64,000 nt of DNA from Branchiostoma floridae (lineage: Eukaryota; Chordata; Leptocardii; Amphioxiformes; Branchiostomatidae), in assembly GCF_000003815.2 (NCBI RefSeq), contig NC_049984.1, forward strand, positions 27,071,424-27,135,423. The letters run 5' to 3'. Each line of letters begins with the position of its first letter. The first letter of the stretch is position 1. The notes beneath the pieces are model-generated. The model worked only from the letters and a program-made list of their open reading frames with translations, ran no database searches and had not been told where the DNA came from. Both the position numbers and the translations under genes were made by a program. Shown in pieces: positions 42,997 through 54,246 of the stretch.

Positions 42997-43276
42997 CTGT
43001 ATCCAACAGTGTTGGTCTACTTACAGTTGTAGCTTCTTTGATGATGTCACTACAAACATGGCATGAATGGCTTCCCCGCAAATTTACAAATTAAAATGTC
43101 TGTTGTAACTGGGATATTTACCATCCTTTATACAGGACAACACGGGGAGATGATGAATAGGACATCGCAAACAAATGAATCTTGAGAGTGATTCAGAGGC
43201 TAATTGCCTAATTGCTTTAAAGTATTACGTATTGGGAAATCTGTTTACAAATTAGGAAATGACAACATGTTTGAAT

Positions 43277-43469
43277 CATTAGGTGGACCAGGCCAAGGAG
43301 GCTGTAAGGGAACGATAAAGGGCGGACTGGGACCAATTCAATAAAGAAATGGCCTACCTCGGCCATTTGGAGCGGAAGTTTGATCACCCAGAAGATGGTC
43401 CCGAAGCAATGCGTCTGTATGATGAGTTCGTTAGTAAAATTAATGAGAAGCTTTTATCTCTCCTATGAG
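43277..43469 (+). pseudogene. exon-like block with one stop, unknown
   Basis: After a CATTAG acceptor the frame reads VDQAKEAVRER, a TAA, then ADWDQFNKEMAYLGHLERKF, DHPEDGPEAMRLYDEFVSKI and a terminal TGA. It looks like a 3' coding exon with one nonsense change. Not recognised. Confidence 0.35.
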
Positions 43470-44211
43470 TATAGTGCAACAACTGTCCTCATCATGTGTT
43501 TCACCGTTATGTAGTGTTATTATATATTTGTATCAGGGGGATCCTAGTATTTAAAGAGGTATGTGCATCGAAAAAATGTTAAACAATATGCCCATCTTCG
43601 AAGCTATTTCTAACAGTTGTAACCTGTCCTACCACATCATTTAAAGCATTTTGTTTTGCTATTCTTCAACACGTGCAATTAGGCTACATCTCCTGTGGTC
43701 TGCCCGATGACATTGCGAAAAGAATTAGAATAGACCACAACATGATGGATCACTCTCAGGCGATGACAACAACCAACAAAATGACACCAACAAAAAAACC
43801 CGTAATAAGTGGTGAGATGGACTGATATTGAAGCTGGGGTGTGATGGGGACAATCAAACTGAGTTTATCCGTAATGTTTTGTTATGCATCAGTTTTTTAA
43901 GCGAATTGCGAAAGCGGCTAACTTTAATGCTGTCAGATAACCCTAACATAACCACGTTGTTATAGATATTCCTGGAGGCTCACATTCCCAATAGTATGCA
44001 ATACAATTTGTATTCACAAGTTTTTGGCTTTTTGTCTTTCATACCAGACTGACTACACATTTGAGACCTCAAGCAGTGATGCAGATTCCACAACATCCGA
44101 CTGCTATAACCTGAGAAGTCAAGAGCAAGCACCAATTGCAACTGTGTTCCAATTGCAACTGTGTTCAGCATTGGACAGGGGCTCAAGTGAACACCTCCAT
44201 GCTTCCCCGTC

Positions 44212-44538
44212 GTGACGCTTGATTTCGGTACCGACACACTGTCTTCAAAACACAATACTATCCCATTCTACTACTGGACACTGAACAAGAGGTACACCGA
44301 GGATGACCTCCCATCCTTTGATGTTCCCCCGGCAGCTGACGAGGAGCCAAGGCTTCATCGGCTGAGATTCCGGTCCAGAGAGGACAGCGCCATCATCGCT
44401 GCTGGCAGGGCTTTCCTGCCAGTCAAGAACAGGCCCAAACTGAGGCAGAGTTTTCATAAGTTTGCCGTGGGCCTGCCAGTAAACGAAAACCTACAACAGC
44501 ACATACAACGAGTGATCACTTCCCGGACAAATGCATAG
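44212..44538 (+). CDS. 108-codon ORF with downstream poly(A) signal
   Basis: The frame reads NTIPFYYWTLNKRYTEDDLP, then PAADEEPRLHRLRFRSREDS, then ends VITSRTNA at TAG 44536. AATAAAATAAATAAA occurs about 90 bases downstream (44624), as at the end of a transcription unit. A second frame just upstream (44048-44215) has ETSSSDADSTTSDCYNLRSQ. It may be a terminal exon of a gene or of a transposon ORF; no domain recognised. Confidence 0.35.
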   Translation: MTLDFGTDTLSSKHNTIPFYYWTLNKRYTEDDLPSFDVPPAADEEPRLHRLRFRSREDSAIIAAGRAFLPVKNRPKLRQSFHKFAVGLPVNENLQQHIQRVITSRTNA

Positions 44539-44639
44539 AGGGACAAAAGACATTGTGAATGGACAAAGGGTATTGTCCGTGGATGCATAAGACCTTTTAA
44601 CGTGTGTTGCAAACATGTACATAATAAAATAAATAAAAG

Positions 44640-45530
44640 CAAATCTTTAGCTACTTCGTGAAAAAGGGTTAGCTTTACCTGCTTTTAATGTAAAAACTTT
44701 TACAAGTGTATTCTATTGCTTATATATACATGTTCATTTTGTATTGTATATTTATGTCTGTGGCCACGATATCAGCCTCGCTGCCTAGTGCCCACAGTGT
44801 ATTGTCTTGTTACAACTTGAATAAAGAAATAAAAGCAAGGCCTCCCTACATCTGCTTTGTTTTGGTCGACCTCACATCACACATCTTCCTGGTTTAGGGA
44901 AATCATAAGTTCACTGCAGTTCTAAGCCATGGTTGGATCCTGACTGAAGAGGAAGAAGAAAGAAAAAGAACTGGCTCCAGACATCAACTTAATGGACATC
45001 ATCACAGCAGAAGGTATTGAGAGCCTGTCCACATGGGTTGAGACAGCTGACAACATCAATCCCTACTCTACAACTAAACACAAGATTTTTCACATATTGT
45101 TATTTTTTTTTCCTTTCACAAAACTTTATTTTTATATATGCATGTTGTATTCTAAGATGAAATGTATGTAGTAGCTCTAATTGGTACTAGGCCTAAGGGA
45201 CAGAATAGGTAGAACTATGTACACCATTTTGTGACGTTTTATTAGATACAGGTATATGACATGTGACAGTATTGTTTTTGTGAATACAGCTATATCTCAT
45301 ATTGAAACACTAAAAATGATAAATACCCTGAATTTTTTAAAGGTTACATATATACGTGGGTACGTATCACTGGGGCCGCATGCGGCGATGATGTTTAGGG
45401 TGTCGTTAGGGAAACTGCAGTGAGCATTTCGCTGTGTTTATCTTGTCATTTAACGGTTACGGAAATGTATGTTCGTATAACGAAATCCATATTTTGGGGA
45501 CGGAGGGGTAAACTTATTTTCCGTCCAAAC
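44640..45530. other. no gene recognised
   Basis: AT-rich spacer. Only short frames. Confidence 0.35.
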
Positions 45531-45536
45531 AAAGGG

Positions 45537-45995
45537 ATGGTGGGTCCTGGAGACAGCCCTGCAGTTACAATGGCTGATACAACATTCAACCGCACTCTAC
45601 TAGAACAGGCGACGTAGGTATTAGATGTAAAATCTTAACATACTCCTATACCTAGTTGTGTTTTAACTTTTTTTTCCTTTTTACCAAACAGCTTCTACGC
45701 GTACCGGCTCGACTACTTGAATGGTAAGAGGACGGTGTTTCACCGAAATACAGGCACCTTTCACCGTACCCCTCAGTACTGGCTAGCGCACAGCTGGCTA
45801 CGTAGGTTTGCGGAGGGCTACGGTGATAAGATGCCGGACAAGGATGCAATCAACTTGCCATCTTCGATGACGAGGGACGGTGTGTACGTCAAGTACAGGC
45901 AGAGTCTTACCGGGGCAGACATGTACAAGCCGATAGAAAGGAGCACCTTCTTAACGATGTGGAGAGAGGAATATCCTCGCCTGACGATCCACAAG
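45537..45995 (+). CDS. two-exon transposon-linked ORF fragment
   Basis: Exon 45537-45613 (ATG-initiated, MVGPGDSPAVTMADTTFNRT) joins exon 45692-45995 across a GTAGGT...AACAG intron, together exactly 127 codons, ending at a CAAG|GTAAAC donor. The second exon includes RRFAEGYGDKMPDKDAINLP, SSMTRDGVYVKYRQSLT and TFLTMWREEYPRLTIHK. This L-P-S-x-x-T-x-x-x-V-Y-x-x-Y...F-x-x-x-W-x-x-x-x-P pattern occurs in uncharacterised lancelet/cnidarian transposon proteins (memory). The next exon is lost where LINE sequence begins. Confidence 0.5.
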
Positions 45996-46089
45996 GTAAA
46001 CTTGCTTTACAATACCCTTTTTTTTGCTTACAAATGTGTTGTAATCAGGCATAATGAAGATAAACCGATATTTCGCATAAGATAACACT

Positions 46090-46470
46090 CTAATGTAAGT
46101 TACTGCGTAAAAACACCAAATGGCCTATCATCATACTTTCAATCAACATGTGGGGTACGACAAGGGTGTAACCTTAGCCCCCTCCTATTTAACTTATACG
46201 TAAACGATCTTCCAAATATATTAAATTCGCGATTGTCCGACCCTCCCATTCTACACGACACACCCATCAATGGTTTATTTTGGGCGGATGACCTTGTACT
46301 TCTATCAAAATCCGAGTCAGGCCTAAAAGAATGCATAAGAACACTTGATCAATTTTGTTCTATCTGGAAGCTATCAATAAATGAAAAGAAAACTTAAGTA
46401 ATGATATTCTCAAAAACTGGACGGGCTAGCAGTTAACACTCCACTTATAAAATACAGGGCCGTCCAATTG
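46090..46470 (+). pseudogene. older LINE reverse transcriptase, left part
   Basis: The frame reads SYCVKTPNGLSSYFQSTCGV-RQGC, then LSPLLFNLYVNDLPNIL and the catalytic FWADDLVLLS, then KLSINEKKT, a TAA and VMIFSKTGRAS. It stops at GRPI where the younger LINE is inserted. Resumes at 49090. Jockey/CR1-type RT by the G-V-R-Q-G-C and A-D-D boxes. Confidence 0.75.
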
Positions 46471-48873
46471 GAATGTATGTGGCTGATGTTACGACCAAAA
46501 CGTTTACCTAGAAAGATTTCCTCTATCATCGTGTGTGTTGTATATTCACCGCCACAATCTTCTTGTGAAGACGCTTTAAGGCAACACCTGTTAGATACGG
46601 TAGATGATCTAAGAACCAGATATGATAATGTAGGTTATTTGACAATGGGTGATTTTAACCATGTAGATGTGAGAGGGGTGTGCTCTGGCAATGGTCTACA
46701 ACAGATTGTTAATGTTCCAACCCGATCCGAGGCTATTCTTGACCTCATTATCACAAACTTGAATGTTTTCTATCACCCGCCCACTGTAACCTCGCCCTTG
46801 GGGCGCAGCGATCACAGCATTGTTTTACTCCATCCCAAACACCAGGCTGTCGTGAACAAGACCACAAAGAGAAGGACACGACCAATGAAGGACTCTAACA
46901 TCCGATCCTTCGGCCAGTGGATTACGACACACCATTGGGAAGAGGTGTTGAGCGCACAGGGAACACAAAGCAAAACCTCCGCTCTCTATGTAGCTTTAAA
47001 TCAGGCAATAGAAACCTACTTTCCGTACAAGACCATCAGAACCCACGTACAAGACAAGCCGTGGATGTCCCCGAAGATCAAGTCTGCGATCAAGTCCCGA
47101 CAGCGTGCGTTTCAGGCACAGAACTGGGTGGTATGGCGAACACTCCGTAACAAGATCCAGACAGCGATTAAGAGAGCAAGAAAACTGTTCTACAGTACTA
47201 GAATTCAGAAGTTGAAAAGAGAAAACCCACGCGCTTGGTTCAAAGAACTGAAAGTTCTGACAGGCACTCAAAGAAAGGACATGATGGTACCAGTCGATGG
47301 TGTTGACCCAGAAAACAACGTCGACATCGCAAACATCATCAACACGAGGTTTTCAGACATCACAACGTCGCTCCCCCCTCTGGACCTGTCCAAACTCCCG
47401 GCATTCCTCCCTTCCCGCCCTCCTCCCACCGTACAACCATGGGAGGTGTACCACAAACTGCTGAGAGTTAAGACGACAAAATCGCCGGGCCCAGATGGAA
47501 TAACGGGCAAGTTGATACGAGAGTTTGCCTACGAAATATCTACACCCCTTACTGACATATTCAACACTTCGCTGCGTGAGGGAGTAGTACCACAACAGTG
47601 GAAAGAAGCGGTCGTAGTACCTCTACCCAAGACCCGCCCACCCAGTATAGATCAACTCCGACCCGTTTCCCTGACCTCACTCCTCGCGAAGGTTTGTGAG
47701 GACTTCATCGTTTCCTGGGTTCTACAGGACATAAACAGGTCTATATCAACTAGCCAGTTTGGATGTTTGAAGGGACGTTCAACCACTCATTGCTTAGTTA
47801 ATCTGGCAAATCAACTGTACAGAACTGCGGATAAGCAGGGGACCTGCAGCACATGGGTTTTAACTGACTTCAGCAAGGCGTTTGACCTTGTTGACCACAC
47901 AGTGGCAATGAGGCATCTACTTGAGATCGGTGTTCGGCCGGAAGTAATTCCGTGGATCGCCAGCTTCCATGAAGGACGGACTCAGAGAACGAGATACCGG
48001 GGGGCGTTGTCCCACACAAAGCGTCTTACGTGTGGCTTGGCTCAAGGCACAAAGCTCGGACCAATTGTCTTCATAGCTCATGTTAACGAACTACCCAGCA
48101 TTGTAGCTTCTCCGTCTTGGGCATTTGTAGACGATCTCAACCTTGTTGAGTCCCGACTGCTGTCCCAACCACCCAACATACAGGACGATCTGGACCATCT
48201 TTCAGGTTGGACTGAGGACAACAGCATGAAGCTCAATCCGGGCAAATGCAAAGCCATGGTAATCTGTTTTTCCCGCATCCCACCACCACCTCCAGTTCTC
48301 AACATCAACGGCCACCAGTTAACAGTTGTCAAGGTAGCCAAGTGTCTTGGAGTTACATTTCAAGACGACTTGAGGTGGGACACTCACGTCACAGAAACAT
48401 CCAAGAAGGGAAACCAGAGGCTGCACATCCTATGCAGACTGCGTCAATTCGACTTACCAACCGAAGACCTCGTAACGGTATATACATGTTACGTCCGCCC
48501 TGTGCTGGAGTACGCCGCGCCACTCTGGCATCCGGGCTTGACAATAAAGCAACGTGATCAGATCGAACGCATCCAGCGACGGGCTACCAGAATAATCCTG
48601 GGCAGGAAGTTTTCTACCTACGCTTTAGCGTGTGAAGTTCTCCAACTGCAAACACTGGAGGAACGCAGGGTCGAGCTTTGTGTAAAATTCGCCGGGAATG
48701 TCCTCACCTCGGACCTCTACAGGGACTGGCTACCACAGTCAAGAGGTGATGTTAGTGGTAGGGAGACAAGAAATGGAAATAAGCTTGACTACATGCCAGT
48801 GCGCACTAAGCGCTTCAAAACAAGCCCAATACCATACCTAACCAATCTCTTGAACGAACATGTGCTCAAATAG
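46471..48873 (+). CDS. LINE endonuclease-reverse transcriptase ORF (partial)
   Basis: Open for about 800 codons with no stop. Endonuclease half: SSIIVCVVYSPPQSS, MGDFNHVDV (GDFN) and GRSDHSIVLLHP (SDH box). RT: KTTKSPGPDGITGKLI, RPVSLTSLLAKVCE, WVLTDFSKAFDLVDH (catalytic Asp), LAQGTKLGPIVF and SWAFVDDLNLVE with the F-V-D-D active site. The thumb and C-terminal region include YVRPVLEYAAPLWHPGL and IQRRATRIILG, then IPYLTNLLNEH. All catalytic residues expected in this part are present; only the start of the endonuclease is missing. Encodes target-primed reverse transcription enzymes. CR1/L2-like clade by motif style; clade not verified. Confidence 0.92.
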   Translation, partial: ECMWLMLRPKRLPRKISSIIVCVVYSPPQSSCEDALRQHLLDTVDDLRTRYDNVGYLTMGDFNHVDVRGVCSGNGLQQIVNVPTRSEAILDLIITNLNVFYHPPTVTSPLGRSDHSIVLLHPKHQAVVNKTTKRRTRPMKDSNIRSFGQWITTHHWEEVLSAQGTQSKTSALYVALNQAIETYFPYKTIRTHVQDKPWMSPKIKSAIKSRQRAFQAQNWVVWRTLRNKIQTAIKRARKLFYSTRIQKLKRENPRAWFKELKVLTGTQRKDMMVPVDGVDPENNVDIANIINTRFSDITTSLPPLDLSKLPAFLPSRPPPTVQPWEVYHKLLRVKTTKSPGPDGITGKLIREFAYEISTPLTDIFNTSLREGVVPQQWKEAVVVPLPKTRPPSIDQLRPVSLTSLLAKVCEDFIVSWVLQDINRSISTSQFGCLKGRSTTHCLVNLANQLYRTADKQGTCSTWVLTDFSKAFDLVDHTVAMRHLLEIGVRPEVIPWIASFHEGRTQRTRYRGALSHTKRLTCGLAQGTKLGPIVFIAHVNELPSIVASPSWAFVDDLNLVESRLLSQPPNIQDDLDHLSGWTEDNSMKLNPGKCKAMVICFSRIPPPPPVLNINGHQLTVVKVAKCLGVTFQDDLRWDTHVTETSKKGNQRLHILCRLRQFDLPTEDLVTVYTCYVRPVLEYAAPLWHPGLTIKQRDQIERIQRRATRIILGRKFSTYALACEVLQLQTLEERRVELCVKFAGNVLTSDLYRDWLPQSRGDVSGRETRNGNKLDYMPVRTKRFKTSPIPYLTNLLNEHVLK

Positions 48874-49089
48874 CCGGTCTTTGTACATATTGTATTACAT
48901 GTATATTTATATTAGAATCTATTGTCTTAACCTTTTTAATGTATTCATTGATGGAGCAAATTGTTTTAACATAGTGGCTTACATGCAATTCAGCCTACGG
49001 CTGCGAGATGTCCACTCATATCTTAGATTGTAATTGTATTGTAATGTTGGTGCGATGGAAATAAACCAAGTTAATAAAAAAAAAATAAT
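46471..49089 (+). mobile_element. CR1-like LINE, 5'-truncated, nested in an older LINE
   Basis: 2.6 kb. The left border is 46470/46471 and the right border an A-rich AATAA tail to about 49089. AATTG occurs at 46466-46470 and again at 49090-49094, consistent with a 5-bp target duplication. The element lacks the start of the endonuclease, so reverse transcription stopped early. The ORF is followed by a 216-base 3' UTR. Confidence 0.9.
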
Positions 49090-49230
49090 AATTGACATTG
49101 CAACCTCCTACACATACCTCGGAGTAGATATCACCAGATCATTAATCACCGCAAATAGGTCTCGGTTTTTGTATTCCATGACCTGTACAGATGTATTACA
49201 ATATTTTTCGCTAACGATTTTATGCCTCCC
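49090..49230 (+). pseudogene. older LINE reverse transcriptase, right part
   Basis: The reading interrupted at 46470 resumes here: IATSYTYLGVDITRSLITAN. Y-T-Y-L-G-V is the conserved block after the RT palm. The frame then degenerates before 49300. Confidence 0.75.
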
Positions 49231-49437
49231 TCAGGATGATCTGAGCAATTACACTTCGATACACATTATCAACCAACACAAAGAGAATTTTTGGCGGTAA
49301 TACCAGAAATGATTTAATGAGAAAAACATGAGTCGGCACTCGCCTGACATATGATAACTCAACAGGGATAAACACAGGTTGGCACACGCCTTTCCCACTG
49401 TAGAACAAATCGCCGTCTTTGGCATCCCACCTAACGG

Positions 49438-49887
49438 CTACAACAACACTAATTTGTGTTCCTCTTTTACACATGCAAGAAGTGGGACACTGCTGATATC
49501 CTTAGCAACAGACCTAAGAAGATTGTTGTTCTTGGTGAGGATGCCGCTGCTGAAGTTCTGAATGTCCTTGTGGTGGAAGAACACTGTAGCAGTCCCTAGA
49601 AACAAATTGTTGAATAAATTTGACCTGAAAGAGATGATCCCGGAGGTAGTTCTTCCGGGAGCCAAGAGATCCAGTTCAATGCATAATTTAGTAGTAAGGG
49701 ATGAAGTCCCACAGGCTGGATACCGGGTGATCAGGTAGTGGGTGAATTGTCGACCAGGTACCTGAAGTTCACCCGCACCAATGCCACGGGCGGGTACCCT
49801 ATGGCCATTATCATCCGAAGGCACCGTTTTAGTTGAAGGTCCTGCCTGTACACCCTTGCTATGCCGAGACTTCGGATCCGGCGCCAC
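49438..49887 (-). CDS. 149-codon minus-strand ORF, unknown
   Basis: Longest unassigned frame: starts MAPDPKSRHSKGVQAGPSTK and includes LCIELDLLAPGRTTSGIISF and ATVFFHHKDIQNFSSGI. The plus strand here also lacks a domain. GC content is higher than the surroundings. It could be a decayed transposon frame; no family recognised. Confidence 0.25.
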   Translation of the reverse strand: MAPDPKSRHSKGVQAGPSTKTVPSDDNGHRVPARGIGAGELQVPGRQFTHYLITRYPACGTSSLTTKLCIELDLLAPGRTTSGIISFRSNLFNNLFLGTATVFFHHKDIQNFSSGILTKNNNLLRSVAKDISSVPLLACVKEEHKLVLL

Positions 49888-50094
49888 AGGCTTTGGGAAT
49901 ATTGGAAGTAACAGCCGGGGACGGTTGTCTGTGGGAACTCATCAACGAAATCTCATAGTTTACATGCAGGTTGTGTTTTTTTTACTTCGTGCAAGGACCT
50001 TGCTTTTGTTTGAAGAAAAGACTTGGTGCAGCCTTCCTTGTCTACATTTAGATCTTGACCATTTAACAATTGTTGTCCTGGCAATTTGCTACTA

Positions 50095-50330
50095 CAGTTG
50101 ATGTCGATACGTTTCAACAGACACCGCCATCTTTAATGACTTTGCCAAATCCACACTCCATGATCCACAACCATACGCGCTCAGACGGGAGTTCTAGTCC
50201 TTCTGCTGCCGAGTCAGCTGGCCGCTCTCCGGATAGCCCTCCGTTAGCAAGGGAAGCAGTGGATAGGCTGGGTCCCCCAGAAGCATGATAGGGACGTTTT
50301 TTCCGTTGATCTCCATGGTATTAAGTATGA
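50095..50330 (-). pseudogene. HARBI1-like (PIF/Harbinger) transposase fragment
   Basis: On the minus strand the frame reads GKNVPIMLLGDPAYPLLPLL, then TEGYPESGQLTRQQKD, a stop, and in a shifted frame ARMVVDHGVW. The L-G-D-P-A-Y-P-L-L-P box carries the second catalytic Asp of DDE_Tnp_4, and the A-R-x-V-V-E-x-A-F-G box has lost its Glu (D-H here). A dead fragment; upstream and downstream parts were not found. Confidence 0.7.
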
Positions 50331-50339
50331 TTAAGTAAA

Positions 50340-51265
50340 AAGGACCAAACCATCTTACCTTGCAAAGGTGCTTTTGCACCTGCTTTGCCCTCCCCCTTCA
50401 CTGCCTGTGAGGGGTCTCTCATTAAAAAGAGTCTATAATTGGCTCTTTGCACAAAGTTGAAAGGTAAAGCAGGATTCTGTGAACAATGTACAAAAGATGG
50501 CAAGTAACAAACATGTATAAATATAGACTTGACTAGCAAAGTTCATAGACCACACACATGATCACAACTTACTTCAAGGCAAATCACACAGGTACGTACG
50601 ATACTGAACAATCGTTCATTCGTGTATTTGATATCTAACTGTGCTTGGAATGAGTATCAGAACCTTAGCCAACCTAAGGACAACATATGGACATTCTAGA
50701 CTATTATACATATTCATTTCCAAGTAAAGACAGCATCTACTCAGTTCTGTATAGATACAAGACAACAACCGTTGAAATACAGGTAGTCTTCAATGCATAG
50801 ACTGAGTGCAGTGCAGCATTACATCAAGTACAGTGGATTATTCCTCCATCACTGTCAATTCAGTCACCCTGACAAATCCTAAATTGTTTCAGCAGTTTTT
50901 GGTAACATGCACACAACAAATTTGTCTACCATGTAATAAAGGATGAACCACCAAGTATGAAGTAATCGAACTTAGGTTTGCTCATGTCCAACAGGGCTGG
51001 CAAGTAACAAACATGTATTTGTTTTCAGTCATTTTAGAAAGATTTGTACAGTCAATGTATGTGATAAGATAAACTCTTGATGTTCACCTATTGAACGGCT
51101 TGACCCTGCAGATATTTTCTTCTGCAGATGGTCTGTTCTTTGCTGGTTAATGGCCCACATAACCACCTGTGCATGAGGTAGAATTAGCATAAATATCCTA
51201 CTTGAACTAAGGTGGATAGCACAAAAATTAAATTGAAAATAATATTGTAAAAAGGTAAGCTCATT
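50340..51265. other. no gene recognised
   Basis: AT-rich. GGCAAGTAACAAACATGTAT occurs twice (near 50499 and 50999). A minus-strand block at 51303-51269, bounded by TTTCAG and GTAATG on that strand, could be a tiny exon. Confidence 0.3.
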
Positions 51266-51492
51266 ACCTGGTTCAGCATCTTCCCCCGGATTCTCATGCC
51301 CTGAAACATGCTTATTGGATATTATTGATATTGAGCAAGAAAAGGTTGCTAAAAACAAATGTTCAAATAAAAAAAATCTTCTATGCACAATTCCTCATTA
51401 AATATGTACCATGTGCAGCACATCTGGGACTATTTTGTCAAAGGGAATGTGGAGAAGTGCTGGAAGCACATGGCCCCTGTGCTCACAGTTTA

Positions 51493-52057
51493 GCATACAA
51501 GTTCACTTCGATTAGATGATCTCCAACAAGAAGGCCATTCTTCGCTATATCCTCTAGTTCCTGGTATACCAGGGCCGCTGTTTTCTTCTGCGTCTCATAA
51601 TCCTCTCCTCCTGGGATTATTACAGATTACATAGAAATACCTTTACTCCTAAGTACTTGCTGTGTTTGTTAAATTTAAACTTCAAAACAGTTTATCACAA
51701 TGCAGGTGAGCTAACATTTACAAAGCAGTATTAACAGCAGGTTGGCAAGATAAGAGTTTTCATGTATGACATAAAAGTCTGAGAAAAAAAGTCACCTTCA
51801 TATAGGAATACAGCCGCTTCCTCATCAATGGTGTGGTGCAGCTGGGCACTGTCCAGGGTCCCATCAATGGTGTTCCTGTTTGGGACAATCCGGACAGTGC
51901 TCATGACTGCACCAATCCTATTACTTTGCGTGACCTGCCGGCCATCCCCTGAAATCCGCACGGAGATTTCATCGCCGTAGCCTCTGTTCTTGGGAAGCTG
52001 GAGAAGTTTTCTCAGCACGTCCCTGACAGACCGGTGTGACATCACTACAAGGTGCAT
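51493..52057 (-). CDS. two-exon minus-strand gene fragment, transposon-linked
   Basis: Exon 52050-51797 reads SHRSVRDVLRKLLQLPKNRG, then GDEISVRISGDGRQVTQSNR-IGAVMSTVRIVPNRNT, DEEAAVFLYEG and a GAAG|GTGACT donor. A second exon (from about 51595, after TCCCAG) reads DYETQKKTAALVYQELEDIA-KNGLLVGDHLIEVNLYAKL, then a GTGAGC donor. The I-x-V-R-I-S-G-D-G box followed by H-T-I and E-x-Y-E-x-x helix occurs in lancelet and coral transposon-linked proteins (memory). No stop in either exon. Confidence 0.5.
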
Positions 52058-52475
52058 AAATGTGAAAATTATGTGAATTTAGTGCACGATGCCAAGAAAA
52101 TGTGATTTAATGTGACTTCCTTTGGAAAAATGTGAAACCCAAAATGTGATTTATTTTCAAAATGTGAATCGTCAAATGTTATTCTATGTGAATTAATCGG
52201 ACCCTTCGAAAAATGTGAATTGATTATGTGAAATCGCACAACCCAAAAACGTGACCAAAAAAATGTGAATGTGAAATGTGACAAAATGTGAAGGGATGTG
52301 AAACGGTTTTACTCCGCAAACTGGACGGAGGCGAATGTGAAATTATGTGAAGTTGAAATCACATTTTTTCACATGACAGATCAAAATGTTATTTTATGTG
52401 AAAGTGTTTCACATAATGTCACATTAGCCGGTGTCCTAGCTAAGAATGTGATTATATGTGAAAAAGTTACAACAT
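52055..52475. repeat. ATGTGA-rich irregular repeat
   Basis: About 20 copies of ATGTGA(A) on the plus strand and several TCACAT copies on the other, spaced irregularly over 420 bases, e.g. AATGTGAATGTGAAATGTGA near 52262. Spacing is too irregular for a simple minisatellite. Confidence 0.75.
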
Positions 52476-52479
52476 GTAA

Positions 52480-53795
52480 CAGATAAGTTTCCACGTGTTT
52501 CAAAAATATGCATTCAGCATGCAAACACTTCTCAAAGATTTTAAGTATGTATTCCATACATGCTTGTCTTGTCATAAACCACAGACTTCGTACGCGGTCA
52601 AGACAAAGGCTGTCTTTTTTTAATTCCACGTCGCTCATGTATGGGTTAGATATTTGTGGACTGTTCTCCAAAATATGCGTTGTAAGCGATACAAAGCTTG
52701 CGCAAAGTTATTCTACTGTTTAGTGTGAAAAAACTCCCCCTCCCCTCGAGTGCCGCTACTATTCTGCCGATTAACTAATTTACAAGTGAAAGCACCGAAT
52801 TCATTCACATATATGGTTTGACGGCTACGCCCAACTCCTCCTTTATGTACCACCTAAGAGTTAAAAAGATTCAAGGAGTTTGTGATCTGTTAGTTAAAAC
52901 ATATCGGCCCAGTTTGTAAAAACAGTTTGTTCAAAAGATCTTGTATAAACATTATGGTCAATTAGAATTAGAAATCTTAGTCGGTACTTTGAAGAACCAA
53001 ATCGATGTGTCACGAAGTGACCCTACTGGACAGACAGCAAAGGAAATGGTGGACCCGTCATTATGTGACCATAGTTGTGTCTGTGCCGAGGACGGATTCA
53101 ACTTAAATAGATGACTCTCATCCATATTCACAAGCCTGCTATAAGATCAACAAGGACGCGCTTTATTTTTTTACGTCAACTCCGGATCCAAAGAAGCGAA
53201 CAAACAGTGGACTGACTGGAGTTTAGAAAAGATTCTCTTATTTATCTGACATGGACATGCTAATTGCCTCCTGTAGAGGCTTAGAGAAATATGCTAAGCA
53301 TACTCTGTAGAGGCTTAGAGAAATATGCTAAGCATACTCCTATAAAGTATAAAAGACAAAACAAGGGGCTAATTGGACAACATAAAAGGGATAAGATTCA
53401 TTGTTGTTCGTACAAAATATACAGGTGTTTACTTTGCACATCGCCTGGGCTTTTGTACTGCCACCCATAAGACTTACTTGTATATGTACATATAGATAAT
53501 TTGACGATGTCAACATTGAAGTGCAAAATGCTTGAAGGCTTACTGATTCGAGGAGACTCGTTTTACCACTCAGAGGTCACAATCCAAATTATATGAAATC
53601 ATATTTACAAATCTTCACTCTATGTATAGTATTTCATTTTACAGTGCTTATACAACAGGAAACATTTATAAGCCCGTAAACTGAAGCGACGACTATTTCC
53701 GGCATCTATACAATCATTGTCAAATCATAATCTAAACAACGCAAGCTGCCAACAGGAACAGGCCAATATGAAAAAAATGTAAAAGGGAGTCTATA
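52480..53795. other. no gene recognised
   Basis: Mostly AT-rich. A 35-base exact tandem duplication (AGAGGCTTAGAGAAATATGC...) lies at 53274-53341. Confidence 0.4.
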
Positions 53796-53799
53796 GCAA

Positions 53800-54072
53800 A
53801 TGATTATAGAGCTTACGTACAAAAGACAGGACAGGGTTTACCCAAATTTTTCAACCTCCTTGCCCAAACACATCTCATCTGACTTGTACAAAGTCTGGCT
53901 TCACTTGACTGCAGACTGGGATGTGTATTGGGCACAACGAACACGGAATGGTTACAAACGGACATTTTTGGTTACAATTCTGGGGCAATTTATTAGCGCC
54001 TCAAAATTGTCGCTGTTAGATTGCCCCTTTTGGCGACATTTTTCGTTTATGGACACTGGCCAAGATTTATAA
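53800..54072 (+). CDS. 90-codon ORF, unknown
   Basis: ATG-initiated frame with YKRQDRVYPNFSTSLPKHIS and DWDVYWAQRTRNGYKRTFLV. Normal composition, no recognised domain, no splice or promoter evidence. Confidence 0.2.
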   Translation: MIIELTYKRQDRVYPNFSTSLPKHISSDLYKVWLHLTADWDVYWAQRTRNGYKRTFLVTILGQFISASKLSLLDCPFWRHFSFMDTGQDL

Positions 54073-54246
54073 ACGTGGAAAGGCGAAGATTTCTGGGATA
54101 ACGGCGAAAAATCCGGTTTATGGTCCCTCCGGGCGGTCTAATGCGCGCGGTCAAAGTGCGTTTCACACCTACATTCTTTCCCTCTCGCCCATAATCCCCA
54201 TTGTTTTCTCATTAGGGAGACGAATCTATGCCCCAGCTGTTTTTTG

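Noticed and set aside
52069-52284. 71-codon minus-strand frame rich in Ser/His/Phe
   Set aside because: Product of the ATGTGA repeat.
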